A stretch of 56,018 nt of DNA from Rhizobacter sp. Root404 (GCF_001425865.1 NZ_LMDS01000009.1:1-56018); one strand, 5' to 3'; shown: positions 31,793 through 40,522, counted from the first letter of the stretch. A program made the numbers and translations. The notes: generated from the letters alone by a model not told the origin.

Positions 31793-33682
31793 ATGAACTT
31801 CTCCGGCCTCGTCGTCCAACTCCTCAACGGCCTGGCCGGCGCCTCTTCGCTGTTCCTCGTCGGTGCCGGGCTGTCGCTGATCTTCGGCGTCACCCGCATC
31901 GTCAACTTCGCGCACGGCTCGTTCTACATGCTGGGCATCTACATCGCCTACATGCTGACCGAAAGGCTCGGCGGCGGCCTGTGGTTCTGGCCGGCGCTGC
32001 TGCTCGCGTCGCTGGCCGTCGGCGTGATCGGCGCGATCGTCGAGATCGTGCTGCTGCGCCGCGTCTACCGCGCCCCCGAGCTGTTCCAGCTGCTCGCCAC
32101 GTTCGCGCTGATGCTGGTGATCAAGGACGCAGCGCTGTGGATGTGGGGCGCCGAGGACCTGCTCGGCCCGCGCGCGCCGGGGCTCTCGCATGCGGTGCCG
32201 ATCCTCGGCCGCATGTTCCCGACCTACGACCTGTTCCTCATCGTCGTCGGCCCATTGGTGCTCGGCCTGCTGTGGCTGCTGCTGACCAAGACGCGCTGGG
32301 GCACGCTGGTGCGCGCCGCGACGCAAGACCGCGAGATGGTCAGCGCGCTCGGCGTCAACCAGGCGTGGCTGTTCACGGCCGTGTTCGCGCTCGGCACGAT
32401 GCTCGCCGGCCTGGGCGGCGCGCTGCAACTGCCGCGCGAGCCGGCCAACCTCGGGCTCGACCTGGCGACGATCGGCGATGCGTTCGTCGTCGTCGTGGTC
32501 GGCGGCATGGGCTCGATCCCGGGCGCGTACGTGGCCGCGCTGCTGATCGCCGAGATCAAGGCGATCTGCATCGGCATCGGCGCCGTCGAGATCTTCGGCA
32601 TCGCGTTCTCGTTCTCGAAGCTGACGCTGGTCGTCGAGTTCCTCGTGATGGCCGTCGTGCTCGTCGTGCGGCCGTGGGGGCTGATGGGCAAGCCGCAGGC
32701 GGTGAGCCGCAATTCGGCACCGGCCGAGGCACCGCTGCGCCAGGCGGATGCCGCGCTGAAGATCGCCGGCGGCGTGCTGCTGCTGGCGCTGCTGGCGTGG
32801 CCGGTCGCGACCGCGAACTCGCCGTACCTGACCGTGCTCGCGATCGACCTGCTGACCGCCGCCCTGTTCGCGACCAGCCTGCACTTCATCATGGGCCCGG
32901 CCGGCATGCACTCGTTCGGCCACGCCGCGTACTTCGGCCTCGGCGCGTACGGCGCGGCGCTGCTGGTGCGCTCGCTCGGGCTGCCGATGGAGCTGACGCT
33001 GCTGCTGTCGCCGCTGGTGGCCGCCGTCGGTGCGCTGGTGTTCGGCTGGTTCTGCGTGCGGCTGTCGGGCGTGTACCTGGCGATGCTGACGCTCGCGTTC
33101 TCGCAGATCGTCTGGTCGGTCGTGTTCCAGTGGGACGACTTCACCGGCGGCAGCAACGGCCTGACCGGCGTCTGGCCGGCCGAGTGGCTGGCCGACAAGC
33201 GCACCTACTACTACCTGACGCTGGCGCTCGTGGTCGGCGGCATCCTGCTGATCCGCCGCGCGCTGTTCGCGCCGTTCGGCTACGCGATGCGCGCGGGCCG
33301 CGATTCGCCGCTGCGCGCCGACGCGATCGGCATCGACGTGAAGCGCATCCAGTGGGTCGCGTTCGTGATCGCCGCGGTGTTCGCGGGCCTGGCCGGTGCG
33401 CTGTACGCGTTCTCGAAGGGCAGCATCTCGCCCGACACCGTGGCGGTCGGCCGCTCGGTCGACGGCCTCGTGATGGTGCTGCTCGGCGGGCTGCAGACGC
33501 TCGCCGGCCCGATCGTCGGCGCGGTCACCTTCACCTGGCTGCAGGACGCGGTCGCGCGCAACACCGACTACTGGAAGGCGCTGCTCGGCGGCATCATCCT
33601 GCTGCTGGTGCTGGTGTTCCCGCAGGGGATCGCCGGCTTCGTCGGCGGGCTGTTCGATCGGCGCCGGGAGGCCAAGGCATGA
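31793..33682 (+). CDS. Fused LivH-LivM type ABC permease
   Basis: A 629-residue inner-membrane protein joining two normally separate permeases. Residues 1-300 are LivH-like (GVTRIVNFAHGSFYMLGIYI; GGMGSIPGAYVAALLIAEI). Residues about 318-629 are LivM-like (GMHSFGHAAYFGLGAYGAALL; RDSPLRADAIGIDVKRIQW), with a linker at about 300-320. The fusion is intact, without frame problems, and is known in some Burkholderiales and Rhizobiales Liv-type systems. The ATG at 31793 is chosen because it begins the LivH N-terminus. The ATPase gene overlaps its stop by four bases. Confidence 0.92.
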   Translation: MNFSGLVVQLLNGLAGASSLFLVGAGLSLIFGVTRIVNFAHGSFYMLGIYIAYMLTERLGGGLWFWPALLLASLAVGVIGAIVEIVLLRRVYRAPELFQLLATFALMLVIKDAALWMWGAEDLLGPRAPGLSHAVPILGRMFPTYDLFLIVVGPLVLGLLWLLLTKTRWGTLVRAATQDREMVSALGVNQAWLFTAVFALGTMLAGLGGALQLPREPANLGLDLATIGDAFVVVVVGGMGSIPGAYVAALLIAEIKAICIGIGAVEIFGIAFSFSKLTLVVEFLVMAVVLVVRPWGLMGKPQAVSRNSAPAEAPLRQADAALKIAGGVLLLALLAWPVATANSPYLTVLAIDLLTAALFATSLHFIMGPAGMHSFGHAAYFGLGAYGAALLVRSLGLPMELTLLLSPLVAAVGALVFGWFCVRLSGVYLAMLTLAFSQIVWSVVFQWDDFTGGSNGLTGVWPAEWLADKRTYYYLTLALVVGGILLIRRALFAPFGYAMRAGRDSPLRADAIGIDVKRIQWVAFVIAAVFAGLAGALYAFSKGSISPDTVAVGRSVDGLVMVLLGGLQTLAGPIVGAVTFTWLQDAVARNTDYWKALLGGIILLLVLVFPQGIAGFVGGLFDRRREAKA

Positions 33683-34446
33683 GCCTGCTCAAGGTCGCCA
33701 ACCTCGGCAAGAGCTTCGGCGGCAACCGCGCGGTCGACGGCGTGAGCTTCGAGGTCGCGGCCGGCGAGCTGCTGGCGCTGATCGGGCCGAACGGCGCGGG
33801 CAAGTCGACCACGTTCAACATGGTCAACGGCCAGCTGCGCGCCGACACCGGCTCGATCACGCTCGATGGTGTCGAGCTGATCGGCCGCAAGCCGCGCGAC
33901 ATCTGGCACCGCGGCGTCGGCCGCACCTTCCAGATCGCCGAGACCTTCGCGTCGCTGACGGTCGTCGAGAACGTGCAGATGGCGCTGCTCTCGGCCGACG
34001 CCAAGCTCTACCAGCTCTGGCGGCGGGCGGCGATGCACCGTCGCGACGACGCGCTCGCGCTGCTGGCACAAGTCGGCATGCAGGCGCAGGCCGATCGGCC
34101 GTGCAGCGAGCTGGCGTATGGCGACGTCAAGCGTGTGGAACTGGCGATTGCGATGGCCAACGATCCCAAGCTGCTGCTGATGGACGAGCCGACCGCCGGC
34201 ATGGCGCCGAAGGAGCGCAACGAGCTGATGGCGCTGACCAAGCGCCTGGTCGTCGAACGCGGGCTGGCGGTGCTCTTCACCGAGCACAGCATGGACGTGG
34301 TGTTCGCGCATGCCGACCGCATGATCGTGCTCGCGCGCGGGCGGCTGATCGCCGAGGGCAAGCCGGCCGAGATCCGCGACCACCCGAAGGTGCAGGAGGT
34401 GTACTTCGGCACCGGCAAGACCTTCGAAAAGAAAGTCGCGGCATGA
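33679..34446 (+). CDS. LivG-type ABC ATPase
   Basis: A 255-residue ATP-binding subunit. It has Walker A GPNGAGKST (about 36-44), Q-loop GRTFQIAETF, signature-equivalent segment ELAYGDVKRVELA (LSYG variant usual in LivG), Walker B LLLMDEPTAGM and the switch His in FTEHSMDVVF. It powers the fused permease together with the LivF-type ATPase. It overlaps both neighbours by four bases, indicating tight translational coupling. Confidence 0.94.
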   Translation: MSLLKVANLGKSFGGNRAVDGVSFEVAAGELLALIGPNGAGKSTTFNMVNGQLRADTGSITLDGVELIGRKPRDIWHRGVGRTFQIAETFASLTVVENVQMALLSADAKLYQLWRRAAMHRRDDALALLAQVGMQAQADRPCSELAYGDVKRVELAIAMANDPKLLLMDEPTAGMAPKERNELMALTKRLVVERGLAVLFTEHSMDVVFAHADRMIVLARGRLIAEGKPAEIRDHPKVQEVYFGTGKTFEKKVAA

Positions 34447-35171
34447 GCACGCCGCTGCTCGAAGCGAAGGGGCTGAACGCCTGGTACGGCGCCGCGCACA
34501 TCCTGTTCGATGTCGACCTGCAGGTGAACCGCGGCGAGGTCGTCGCGCTGATGGGGCGCAACGGCGCCGGCAAGTCGACGACGCTGAAGACGCTGATGGG
34601 CCTGCTCGCCAAGCGCAAGGGCACGATCCACTTCCTCGGCAAAGACGTGTCGAAGGCCGACCCGCACGACGTGGCCCGCGCCGGCCTCGGCTATGTGCCG
34701 GAGGACCGCCGCGTGTTCGGCGATCTGACGGTGATGGAGAACCTCGAGGTGGGCAAGCAGCCACCGCGCACCTGGGGCGACGGCAGCGCCGCGCCGGTCT
34801 GGACGCCGGAGAAGCTGTTCAAGCTCTTCCCCAACCTCGGCGAGATGCCGGACCGCCCGGGCGGCCGCATGAGCGGCGGCGAGCAGCAGATGCTGACGGT
34901 CGCGCGCACGCTGATGGGCAACCCGTACCTCGTGCTGCTCGACGAGCCGAGCGAGGGCGTCGCGCCGGTGATCGTCGAGCAGATGGCGCAGATGATCCTC
35001 GAGCTGAAGGCGCAGGGCGTGAGCATCCTGCTGTCCGAACAGAACATGCATTTCGCGGAGCTGGTGTCCGACCGGGCCTACGTGCTCGAGAAGGGCCAGA
35101 TCCGCTATCAGGCTTCGATGGCCGAACTCGCGGCCGACGAGGACGTGCGGCGCGCCTACCTGAGCGTGTAG
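34443..35171 (+). CDS. LivF-type ABC ATPase
   Basis: A 242-residue ATP-binding subunit with Walker A GRNGAGKST, Q-loop region GYVPEDRRVFGDLTV, the signature MSGGEQQML, Walker B LVLLDEPSEGV and the switch region LLSEQNMHFAEL, where Gln replaces His, as is usual in LivF. It completes the importer. The nicotinamidase gene follows after 40 bases. Confidence 0.94.
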   Translation: MSTPLLEAKGLNAWYGAAHILFDVDLQVNRGEVVALMGRNGAGKSTTLKTLMGLLAKRKGTIHFLGKDVSKADPHDVARAGLGYVPEDRRVFGDLTVMENLEVGKQPPRTWGDGSAAPVWTPEKLFKLFPNLGEMPDRPGGRMSGGEQQMLTVARTLMGNPYLVLLDEPSEGVAPVIVEQMAQMILELKAQGVSILLSEQNMHFAELVSDRAYVLEKGQIRYQASMAELAADEDVRRAYLSV

Positions 35172-35211
35172 CCGCGCGGCAGCCATTCAGCACCCTACCG
35201 GAGGTCCCGCC

Positions 35212-35943
35212 ATGCACCACACCACCCGCAGATCCCTGTTGAAGGCCTTGTCCGGCGCCGGCGCGCTGGCGGCCACCGGCTTCTCGGCCAGCCGCGCCTT
35301 CGCCGCCGCCAGGTTCACCCCCGACGCGAAGAGCGCGCTGATCGTCGTCGACGTGCAGAACTGCTTCGTCACCGGCGGCACGCTGCCGGTCAAGGACGGC
35401 GAGGCCGTCGTGCCGGTGATCAACAAGCTGGCCGCGTCGTTCCAGAACATCGTCGTCACGCAGGACTGGCACACACCGGGCCACGCCTCGTTCGCGAGCA
35501 CCTACCCGGGCAAGAAGCCGTTCGAGACCACCAAGCTCAGCTACGGCACGCAGGTGCTGTGGCCCGACCACTGCGTGCAGGGCACGGCCGACGCCGACCT
35601 GCACAAGGACCTGAAGCTGCCGACCGCGCAGATCATCATCCGCAAGGGCTTCCACAAGGAGATGGACAGCTACTCGGCGATCGAGGAGGCCGATCACAAG
35701 ACCGCCACCGGCCTGGCCGGCTACCTGAAGGCGCGCGGCATCAAGACGCTGTACGTCACGGGTCTGGCGACCGACTTCTGCGTCGCCTGGACCGCGATGG
35801 ACGCGCGCAAGGCCGGCTTCAACGTCTACGTGATCGAGGACGCGACCCGCGCCATCGACCTGAACGGCTCGCTCGCCGCGGCCTGGAAGCAGATGACGGC
35901 CAAGGGCGTGAAGCGCATCCAGGCCAGCGACATCGTTTCATGA
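35212..35943 (+). CDS. pncA: Nicotinamidase with Tat signal peptide
   Basis: An isochorismatase-fold amidase of 243 residues that hydrolyses nicotinamide to nicotinate and ammonia. Catalytic triad candidates are D47 (VVDVQNCF), K145 (IIRKGFHK) and C190 (ATDFCV). The metal site D85-x-H87-x3-H91 (DWHTPGH) and the WPDHCVQGT segment are PncA hallmarks, distinguishing it from other isochorismatase-like hydrolases. Residues 1-32 form a twin-arginine signal (TRRSLLKAL, hydrophobic stretch, AFA), so the enzyme is predicted to be periplasmic; cytoplasmic PncA is the norm. The ribosome site GGAGG is 9 bases upstream. It would supply nicotinate to the neighbouring dehydrogenase. Confidence 0.92.
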   Translation: MHHTTRRSLLKALSGAGALAATGFSASRAFAAARFTPDAKSALIVVDVQNCFVTGGTLPVKDGEAVVPVINKLAASFQNIVVTQDWHTPGHASFASTYPGKKPFETTKLSYGTQVLWPDHCVQGTADADLHKDLKLPTAQIIIRKGFHKEMDSYSAIEEADHKTATGLAGYLKARGIKTLYVTGLATDFCVAWTAMDARKAGFNVYVIEDATRAIDLNGSLAAAWKQMTAKGVKRIQASDIVS

Positions 35944-35944
35944 A

Positions 35945-36019
35945 ACCCCCATGCCGCCGCTGCGCGGCGGCCGCCCCCCGAGGGGGTCAAGAAGGCTTGG
36001 GGCGGCCCGGCGCCTTCTT
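35945..36019. repeat. GC-rich intergenic repeat element with hairpins
   Basis: The gap between nicotinamidase and nicA holds CCCCC-ATGCCGCCGCTGCG-type sequence with a near-palindrome (GCCGCCGCTGCGCGGCGGC), a CCCCCCGAGGGGG stem, and an exact inverted repeat AAGAAGGC / GCCTTCTT at 35989-35996 and 36012-36019. I associate this pattern with short dispersed repeats common between genes in Burkholderiales. It could act as mRNA stabiliser or attenuator. Confidence 0.55.
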
Positions 36020-36028
36020 GCCGCGCCC

Positions 36029-36505
36029 GTGATCGCGTCGACCGTGGCGCTGACCGTCAACGGCCGCGCGCACGCGCTGGCCGTGCCGCGCGATGCGCCG
36101 CTGCTGAACATCCTGCGCAACGACCTCGGGCTGAACGGCCCGAAGTACGGCTGCGGGTTGGGCGAGTGCGGCGCCTGCACGGTGCTGGTCGACGGCATCG
36201 AGGCGCGCTCGTGCGTGATCCCGGTCGGTGGCGTCGAGGGCCGCGCGATCACGACGCTCGAAGGCCTGGGCCGCGACGGCGAATTGCACCCGGTGCAGCA
36301 GGCGTTCATCGACTGCCAGGCCGCGCAGTGCGGCTACTGCCTGAACGGGATGATCGTCAGCACCGTCGCGCTGCTCGAACGGATCCCGCAGCCGACCGAG
36401 CAGCAGGCGCGCGACGCGCTCGCGCACAACCTGTGCCGCTGCGGCACGCACCTCGAGATCCTGCAGGCGGTGCAGCGCGCGGCCGTGCTGATGGCGCCGC
36501 GATGA
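36029..36505 (+). CDS. nicA: Nicotinate dehydrogenase, iron-sulfur subunit
   Basis: A 158-residue two-[2Fe-2S] subunit of the xanthine-oxidase-family hydroxylase that converts nicotinate to 6-hydroxynicotinate. The plant-type cluster uses C42, C47, C50 (GCGLGECGAC) and C62. The second cluster uses CGYC near residue 101-104 and CRCG near the end. The length equals NicA of Pseudomonas putida. I choose the GTG at 36029 because it gives the family N-terminus; upstream codons lie in the repeat element, and a GTG at 36044 is a second option. The stop overlaps the nicB start (ATGA). Isoquinoline oxidoreductase IorA is the nearest alternative. Confidence 0.88.
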   Translation: MIASTVALTVNGRAHALAVPRDAPLLNILRNDLGLNGPKYGCGLGECGACTVLVDGIEARSCVIPVGGVEGRAITTLEGLGRDGELHPVQQAFIDCQAAQCGYCLNGMIVSTVALLERIPQPTEQQARDALAHNLCRCGTHLEILQAVQRAAVLMAPR

Positions 36506-39500
36506 CCGGCCTGCGCGCGCAGACGCCGCACTCGCGCGCCGATCTGCGCGCCGCGACGGGCGTGTTGCTGGTGTCGCGCCCGCCGCCGCCCGCAGGCGTG
36601 CCGGCCCAAGGGCAGCCGGCGGCGGTGCCGTCGAACCCGGCCGAAGGCGACGAGATCCTGATCGCGGTGTGGGACGACGGCAGCGTCAGCGCGCTGCACG
36701 GCCATGTCGACCTGGGCACCGGCATCCGCACCGCGCTGGCGCAGATCGTCGCGGAGGAACTGGATGTCGAGCTGACGGCGGTCCACGCGATTCTCGGCAG
36801 CACCGCGATCGCGCCGAACCAGGGCGCGACGATTGCCAGCAGCTCGATCCAGATCCACGGCGAGCCGCTGCGCCGCGCCGCCGCGCAGGCGCGCGAGTGG
36901 CTCGCTGCGCAGCCGGGCACAGGCGTGCGCGAGAAGCTCGCCGGTCGCCACGTCGAACTGATGCTGACGAGCGCGGCGCCGCTGAAATCGCCGCAGGACT
37001 ACCGCGTGGTGGGCAGTTCGCCGCCGCGCGTCGACATCCCGGCCAAGGCGCGTGGCGACGACGTCTTCGTCCACGACAAGCGCCTGCCCGGGATGCTGCA
37101 CGGCCGCGTCGTGCGGCCGCCCTATGCAGGCGTCGACGCCGGCGACTTCGTCGGCAACACGCTGGAGGCGGTCGACGAATCCTCGATCGCTCATATTGCA
37201 GGCATTCGCGCGGTTGTCGTGATCCGCGATTTCGTCGGCATCGTCGCCGAGCGCGAGGAACAGGCCGACGCGGCGATGCGCACGCTGAAGGTCACCTGGC
37301 GCGACTGGCCCGGCAGCGCGCCGCTCGACGATCTCGCCAACGCGCTGCGCAACAACCCGTCGACCCGCCGCGTGCTGGTCGATCAGGGCGATGTGGACGG
37401 CGCGATCGCCCGCGCCGCGCAGCCACTGCAGCGCACCTACGTCTGGCCGTACCAGCTGCACGCGTCGATCGGCCCGTCGTGCGCGCTGGCCGACTGGCAC
37501 CCGGACCGCATGACGGTCTGGTCCGGCACGCAGAACCCGCACGTGCTGCGCGCCGACCTGGCGACGCTGACCGGCCTGCCCGACACCGCGATCGACGTGA
37601 TCCGCATGGAGGCGGCCGGCTGCTACGGCCGCAACTGCGCCGACGATGTCGCGGCCGACGCCGCGCTGCTGTCGCGCGCCGTCGGCGCGCCGGTGCGCGT
37701 GCAGCTCACGCGCGAGCAGGAGCACCTGTGGGAGCCGAAGGGCGCTGCGCAGCTGATGCAGGTGAACGGCGGGCTGGATGCGGGTGGCGGCATCGCGGCC
37801 TACGATTTCCAGACCTCGTACCCGAGCAACGGTGCGCCGACGCTGGCGCTGCTGCTGACCGGCACGGTCGCCCCCGACGCGCACGCCTACGAGATGGGCG
37901 ACCGCACCGCGGTGCCGCCTTACCAGGTCGAGCACCTGCGCGTCGTTGCCAACGACATGCCGCCGATCCTGCGCGCCTCGTGGTTGCGCGGCGTGTCGGC
38001 GCTGCCGAACGCGTTCGCGCACGAGTCGTATGTCGACGAGCTCGCCACGGCCGCGGGCGTAGACCCGGTCGAGTTCCGGTTGCGGCACCTGAAGGACGAG
38101 CGCGCGAGCGATCTCGTGAAGGCGACGGCCGCGCGCGCCGGCTGGCTGGCCCACACGCAGCCGCAGCAGCAGGCCGCCGACGGCCATCTGCTGAAGGGCC
38201 AGGGCTTCGCGTATGCGCGCTACGTGCACAGCAAGTTCCCGGGCTACGGCGCCGCGTGGGCGGCCTGGGTCGCCGATGTCGAGGTCAACCGCACGACCGG
38301 CGAGGTCCATGTCAGCCGCGTCGTCGTCGGCCAGGACGCCGGGCTGATGATCAACCCGGCGGGCGTGCAGCACCAGATCCACGGCAACGTGCTGCAGACG
38401 ACCTCGCGCGCGCTGAAGGAATCGGTGCCGGTCGATGCGACGACCCACGTGCCGGTGGCGCGTGAATGGGGCAGCTACCCGATCCTGAACTTCCGCGAGG
38501 TGCCGGTCGTCGACGTGCTGATGATGCCGCGGCCCGGCGAGCCGCCGCTGGGCGCCGGCGAGTCGTCGTCGGTGCCGGGCACCGCGGCGATCGCCAATGC
38601 GATCTTCGACGCGACCGGCGTGCGCTTTCGCGAGCCGCCGTTCACGCCGGAGGTGGTGCGCAGGGCGCTCGGGATCGAGGAGCCGGCGAAGAACGAGGCC
38701 GCCTCTTTCGCCTCGCGCTCACTTTCCTCTGGTGGGAAGACTGGCGCGAGGGCGACGCGCGGCGGCCTCGCCAAGGCGGCTGCGCTGCTCATCGGCCTCG
38801 GCGCCGCTGCGCTCGGGCTGCTCGGCTGGCGTTCCACGATCGCGCCGATCGCGGCCGGCAGCGCGAACGTTTACACCGCCGCGACGATCGAGAAGGGCCG
38901 CCTCCTCGCCGCGGCCGGCGACTGCATCGTCTGCCACACGGCGCCCGGCGGCGCGCCGAACGCCGGCGGCCGCGCGCTGGAAACGCCGTTCGGCACCGTC
39001 TATTCCACGAACCTCACGCCCGATCCGGTGCACGGCATCGGCAGCTGGTCGTTCAGCGCCTTCCAGCGCGCGATGCGCGAGGGCATCTCGCGCGACGGCC
39101 GCCACCTGTATCCGGCGTTCCCGTACACCGCCTTCACGCGCGCCACCGACGACGACCTGACCGCGCTGTACGCCTACCTGATGGCGCAGCCGCCGATCGC
39201 CGCCGCCGCGCCGGAGACCCGGCTCGCGTTCCCGTTCAGCGTGCGCCCGCTGATGGCGCTCTGGAATGCGCTGTACCTCACGCCCGGCCCGGTCGCCGCG
39301 GTCGCGACGCAGTCCGCCGAATGGAACCGCGGCGCCTACCTGGTCGACGGCGTCGGCCACTGCGGCGCCTGCCATACCGCGCGCAACGCGCTTGGCGCCG
39401 AGCGCGGCGGTGCCGGCTACCTGGCCGGCGCGATCGTCGACGGCTGGGAGGCGCCCGCGCTCACCACACTCAGCCGCGCCCCGGTGCCGTGGACCGAGGC

Positions 39501-40044
39501 GGCGCTCTTCGACTACCTTCGCCACGGCCGTTCGGCCCAGCACGGCAATGCCAGCGGCCCGATGGCGCCCGTCGTGCAGCAGCTCGGCCAGCTGCCCGAG
39601 GCCGACGTCCGCGCGATGGCCACGTACCTCGCATCGCTCACGGCCCCCGGTTCCGACGCGCGCGACGCGGCAGCACGCATCGCGCGCAGCCACGCGCCGG
39701 AAGCCCTCGCCACGGGGCCGGCGCAGCGGCTCTTCACGACCGCCTGCGGCGCCTGCCACCACGACGGCAGCGGCCCGCAGCTGCTCGGGCAGAACCTCCC
39801 GTTGGCCCTGAACACCAACCTGCACAGCGACCGACCCGACAACCTGCTGCGCGTGATCCTCGAGGGCATCCGCGAACCGGCGACGCGCGAGATCGGCTTC
39901 ATGCCCGCGTTCCGGGATCACCTGAACGACCCGCAGATCGCGCAGCTCGCCGCCTACATGCGGCAGCGTTTCGCGCCGGACAAGCCCGCGTGGCCCGACC
40001 TGGCGGCCACCACGACGCGCCTGCGCGCGGCGGCGTCGCACTGA
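36502..40044 (+). CDS. nicB: Nicotinate dehydrogenase, molybdopterin-cytochrome c subunit
   Basis: A fused protein of 1180 residues, close to P. putida NicB. Residues 1-735 form the molybdenum hydroxylase part (HVDLGTGIRTALAQIVAEEL; NQGATIASSSIQI; GAGESSSVPGTAAIANAIFDA). A membrane helix lies at about 754-776. The C-terminal part has three c-type haem sites, CIVCH at 808-812, CGACH at 954-958 and CGACH at 1082-1086. The catalytic part would face the cytoplasm and the haems the periplasm, passing electrons to the respiratory chain. No FAD subunit is needed in this NicAB type. It is the last gene of the operon; the SET-domain gene converges 17 bases away. Isoquinoline oxidoreductase IorB is the alternative, made less likely by the context. 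Confidence 0.9.
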   Translation: MTGLRAQTPHSRADLRAATGVLLVSRPPPPAGVPAQGQPAAVPSNPAEGDEILIAVWDDGSVSALHGHVDLGTGIRTALAQIVAEELDVELTAVHAILGSTAIAPNQGATIASSSIQIHGEPLRRAAAQAREWLAAQPGTGVREKLAGRHVELMLTSAAPLKSPQDYRVVGSSPPRVDIPAKARGDDVFVHDKRLPGMLHGRVVRPPYAGVDAGDFVGNTLEAVDESSIAHIAGIRAVVVIRDFVGIVAEREEQADAAMRTLKVTWRDWPGSAPLDDLANALRNNPSTRRVLVDQGDVDGAIARAAQPLQRTYVWPYQLHASIGPSCALADWHPDRMTVWSGTQNPHVLRADLATLTGLPDTAIDVIRMEAAGCYGRNCADDVAADAALLSRAVGAPVRVQLTREQEHLWEPKGAAQLMQVNGGLDAGGGIAAYDFQTSYPSNGAPTLALLLTGTVAPDAHAYEMGDRTAVPPYQVEHLRVVANDMPPILRASWLRGVSALPNAFAHESYVDELATAAGVDPVEFRLRHLKDERASDLVKATAARAGWLAHTQPQQQAADGHLLKGQGFAYARYVHSKFPGYGAAWAAWVADVEVNRTTGEVHVSRVVVGQDAGLMINPAGVQHQIHGNVLQTTSRALKESVPVDATTHVPVAREWGSYPILNFREVPVVDVLMMPRPGEPPLGAGESSSVPGTAAIANAIFDATGVRFREPPFTPEVVRRALGIEEPAKNEAASFASRSLSSGGKTGARATRGGLAKAAALLIGLGAAALGLLGWRSTIAPIAAGSANVYTAATIEKGRLLAAAGDCIVCHTAPGGAPNAGGRALETPFGTVYSTNLTPDPVHGIGSWSFSAFQRAMREGISRDGRHLYPAFPYTAFTRATDDDLTALYAYLMAQPPIAAAAPETRLAFPFSVRPLMALWNALYLTPGPVAAVATQSAEWNRGAYLVDGVGHCGACHTARNALGAERGGAGYLAGAIVDGWEAPALTTLSRAPVPWTEAALFDYLRHGRSAQHGNASGPMAPVVQQLGQLPEADVRAMATYLASLTAPGSDARDAAARIARSHAPEALATGPAQRLFTTACGACHHDGSGPQLLGQNLPLALNTNLHSDRPDNLLRVILEGIREPATREIGFMPAFRDHLNDPQIAQLAAYMRQRFAPDKPAWPDLAATTTRLRAAASH

Positions 40045-40060
40045 GCGGGCGGGTGTCGCG

Positions 40061-40522
40061 CTAGAGCCGGCCGACGCAGCCCGGCGCGCCGCAGCGGCAG
40101 CGCAAGCGCCCTTCGTGATGCGTCTCGCCGTAGTTGACCGTCAGTTCCTCGCCGATCGCCACGTCGCGCATCGCATAGAACTCGACCCGGCCCTGGCGAA
40201 TCCGCAGCACCGCGTTGGGCCGGCAGGAGTGGTTCGTGAAGCGCAGCGGGTCGGCCGATTGCGACGCGTCGATTGCGCGGGTCTGGCTGAGCTCGACGAT
40301 CATGATCCGCGCGGCGCCCTTGGCGCGCCGCCGGGCCTCGCGCACGCTGATCGATTCGCCGCGGATCTCGCCGATCTTGCGCCGCGCCGGGATCGGCTCG
40401 GCGGCGAACGCGCCCTGGCCGTCGATGCGGCTGGCGGCGACGTGCACCGCGTATTTCTGCGGGCCGGGACGCGGCGCGACCGGGGCTGGCGCCGCTGCCG
40501 GAATCGGGTTCAGGGTCGGCAT
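40061..40522 (-). CDS. SET-domain protein lysine methyltransferase-like
   Basis: A 153-residue protein comprising little more than a SET domain. It starts with a proline/alanine-rich lead (1-22). The core then has SRIDGQGAFAAEPIPA, the cofactor and catalytic motif FTNHSCRPN (about 103-111), GEELTVNYGE and a post-SET zinc-type end CRCGAPGCVG. All key SET motifs are present, so methyltransferase activity is plausible; the target is unknown. SET proteins are mainly eukaryotic but scattered in bacteria. It converges on nicB and is followed upstream by a terminator, so it is a separate unit. Confidence 0.9.
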   Translation of the reverse strand: MPTLNPIPAAAPAPVAPRPGPQKYAVHVAASRIDGQGAFAAEPIPARRKIGEIRGESISVREARRRAKGAARIMIVELSQTRAIDASQSADPLRFTNHSCRPNAVLRIRQGRVEFYAMRDVAIGEELTVNYGETHHEGRLRCRCGAPGCVGRL

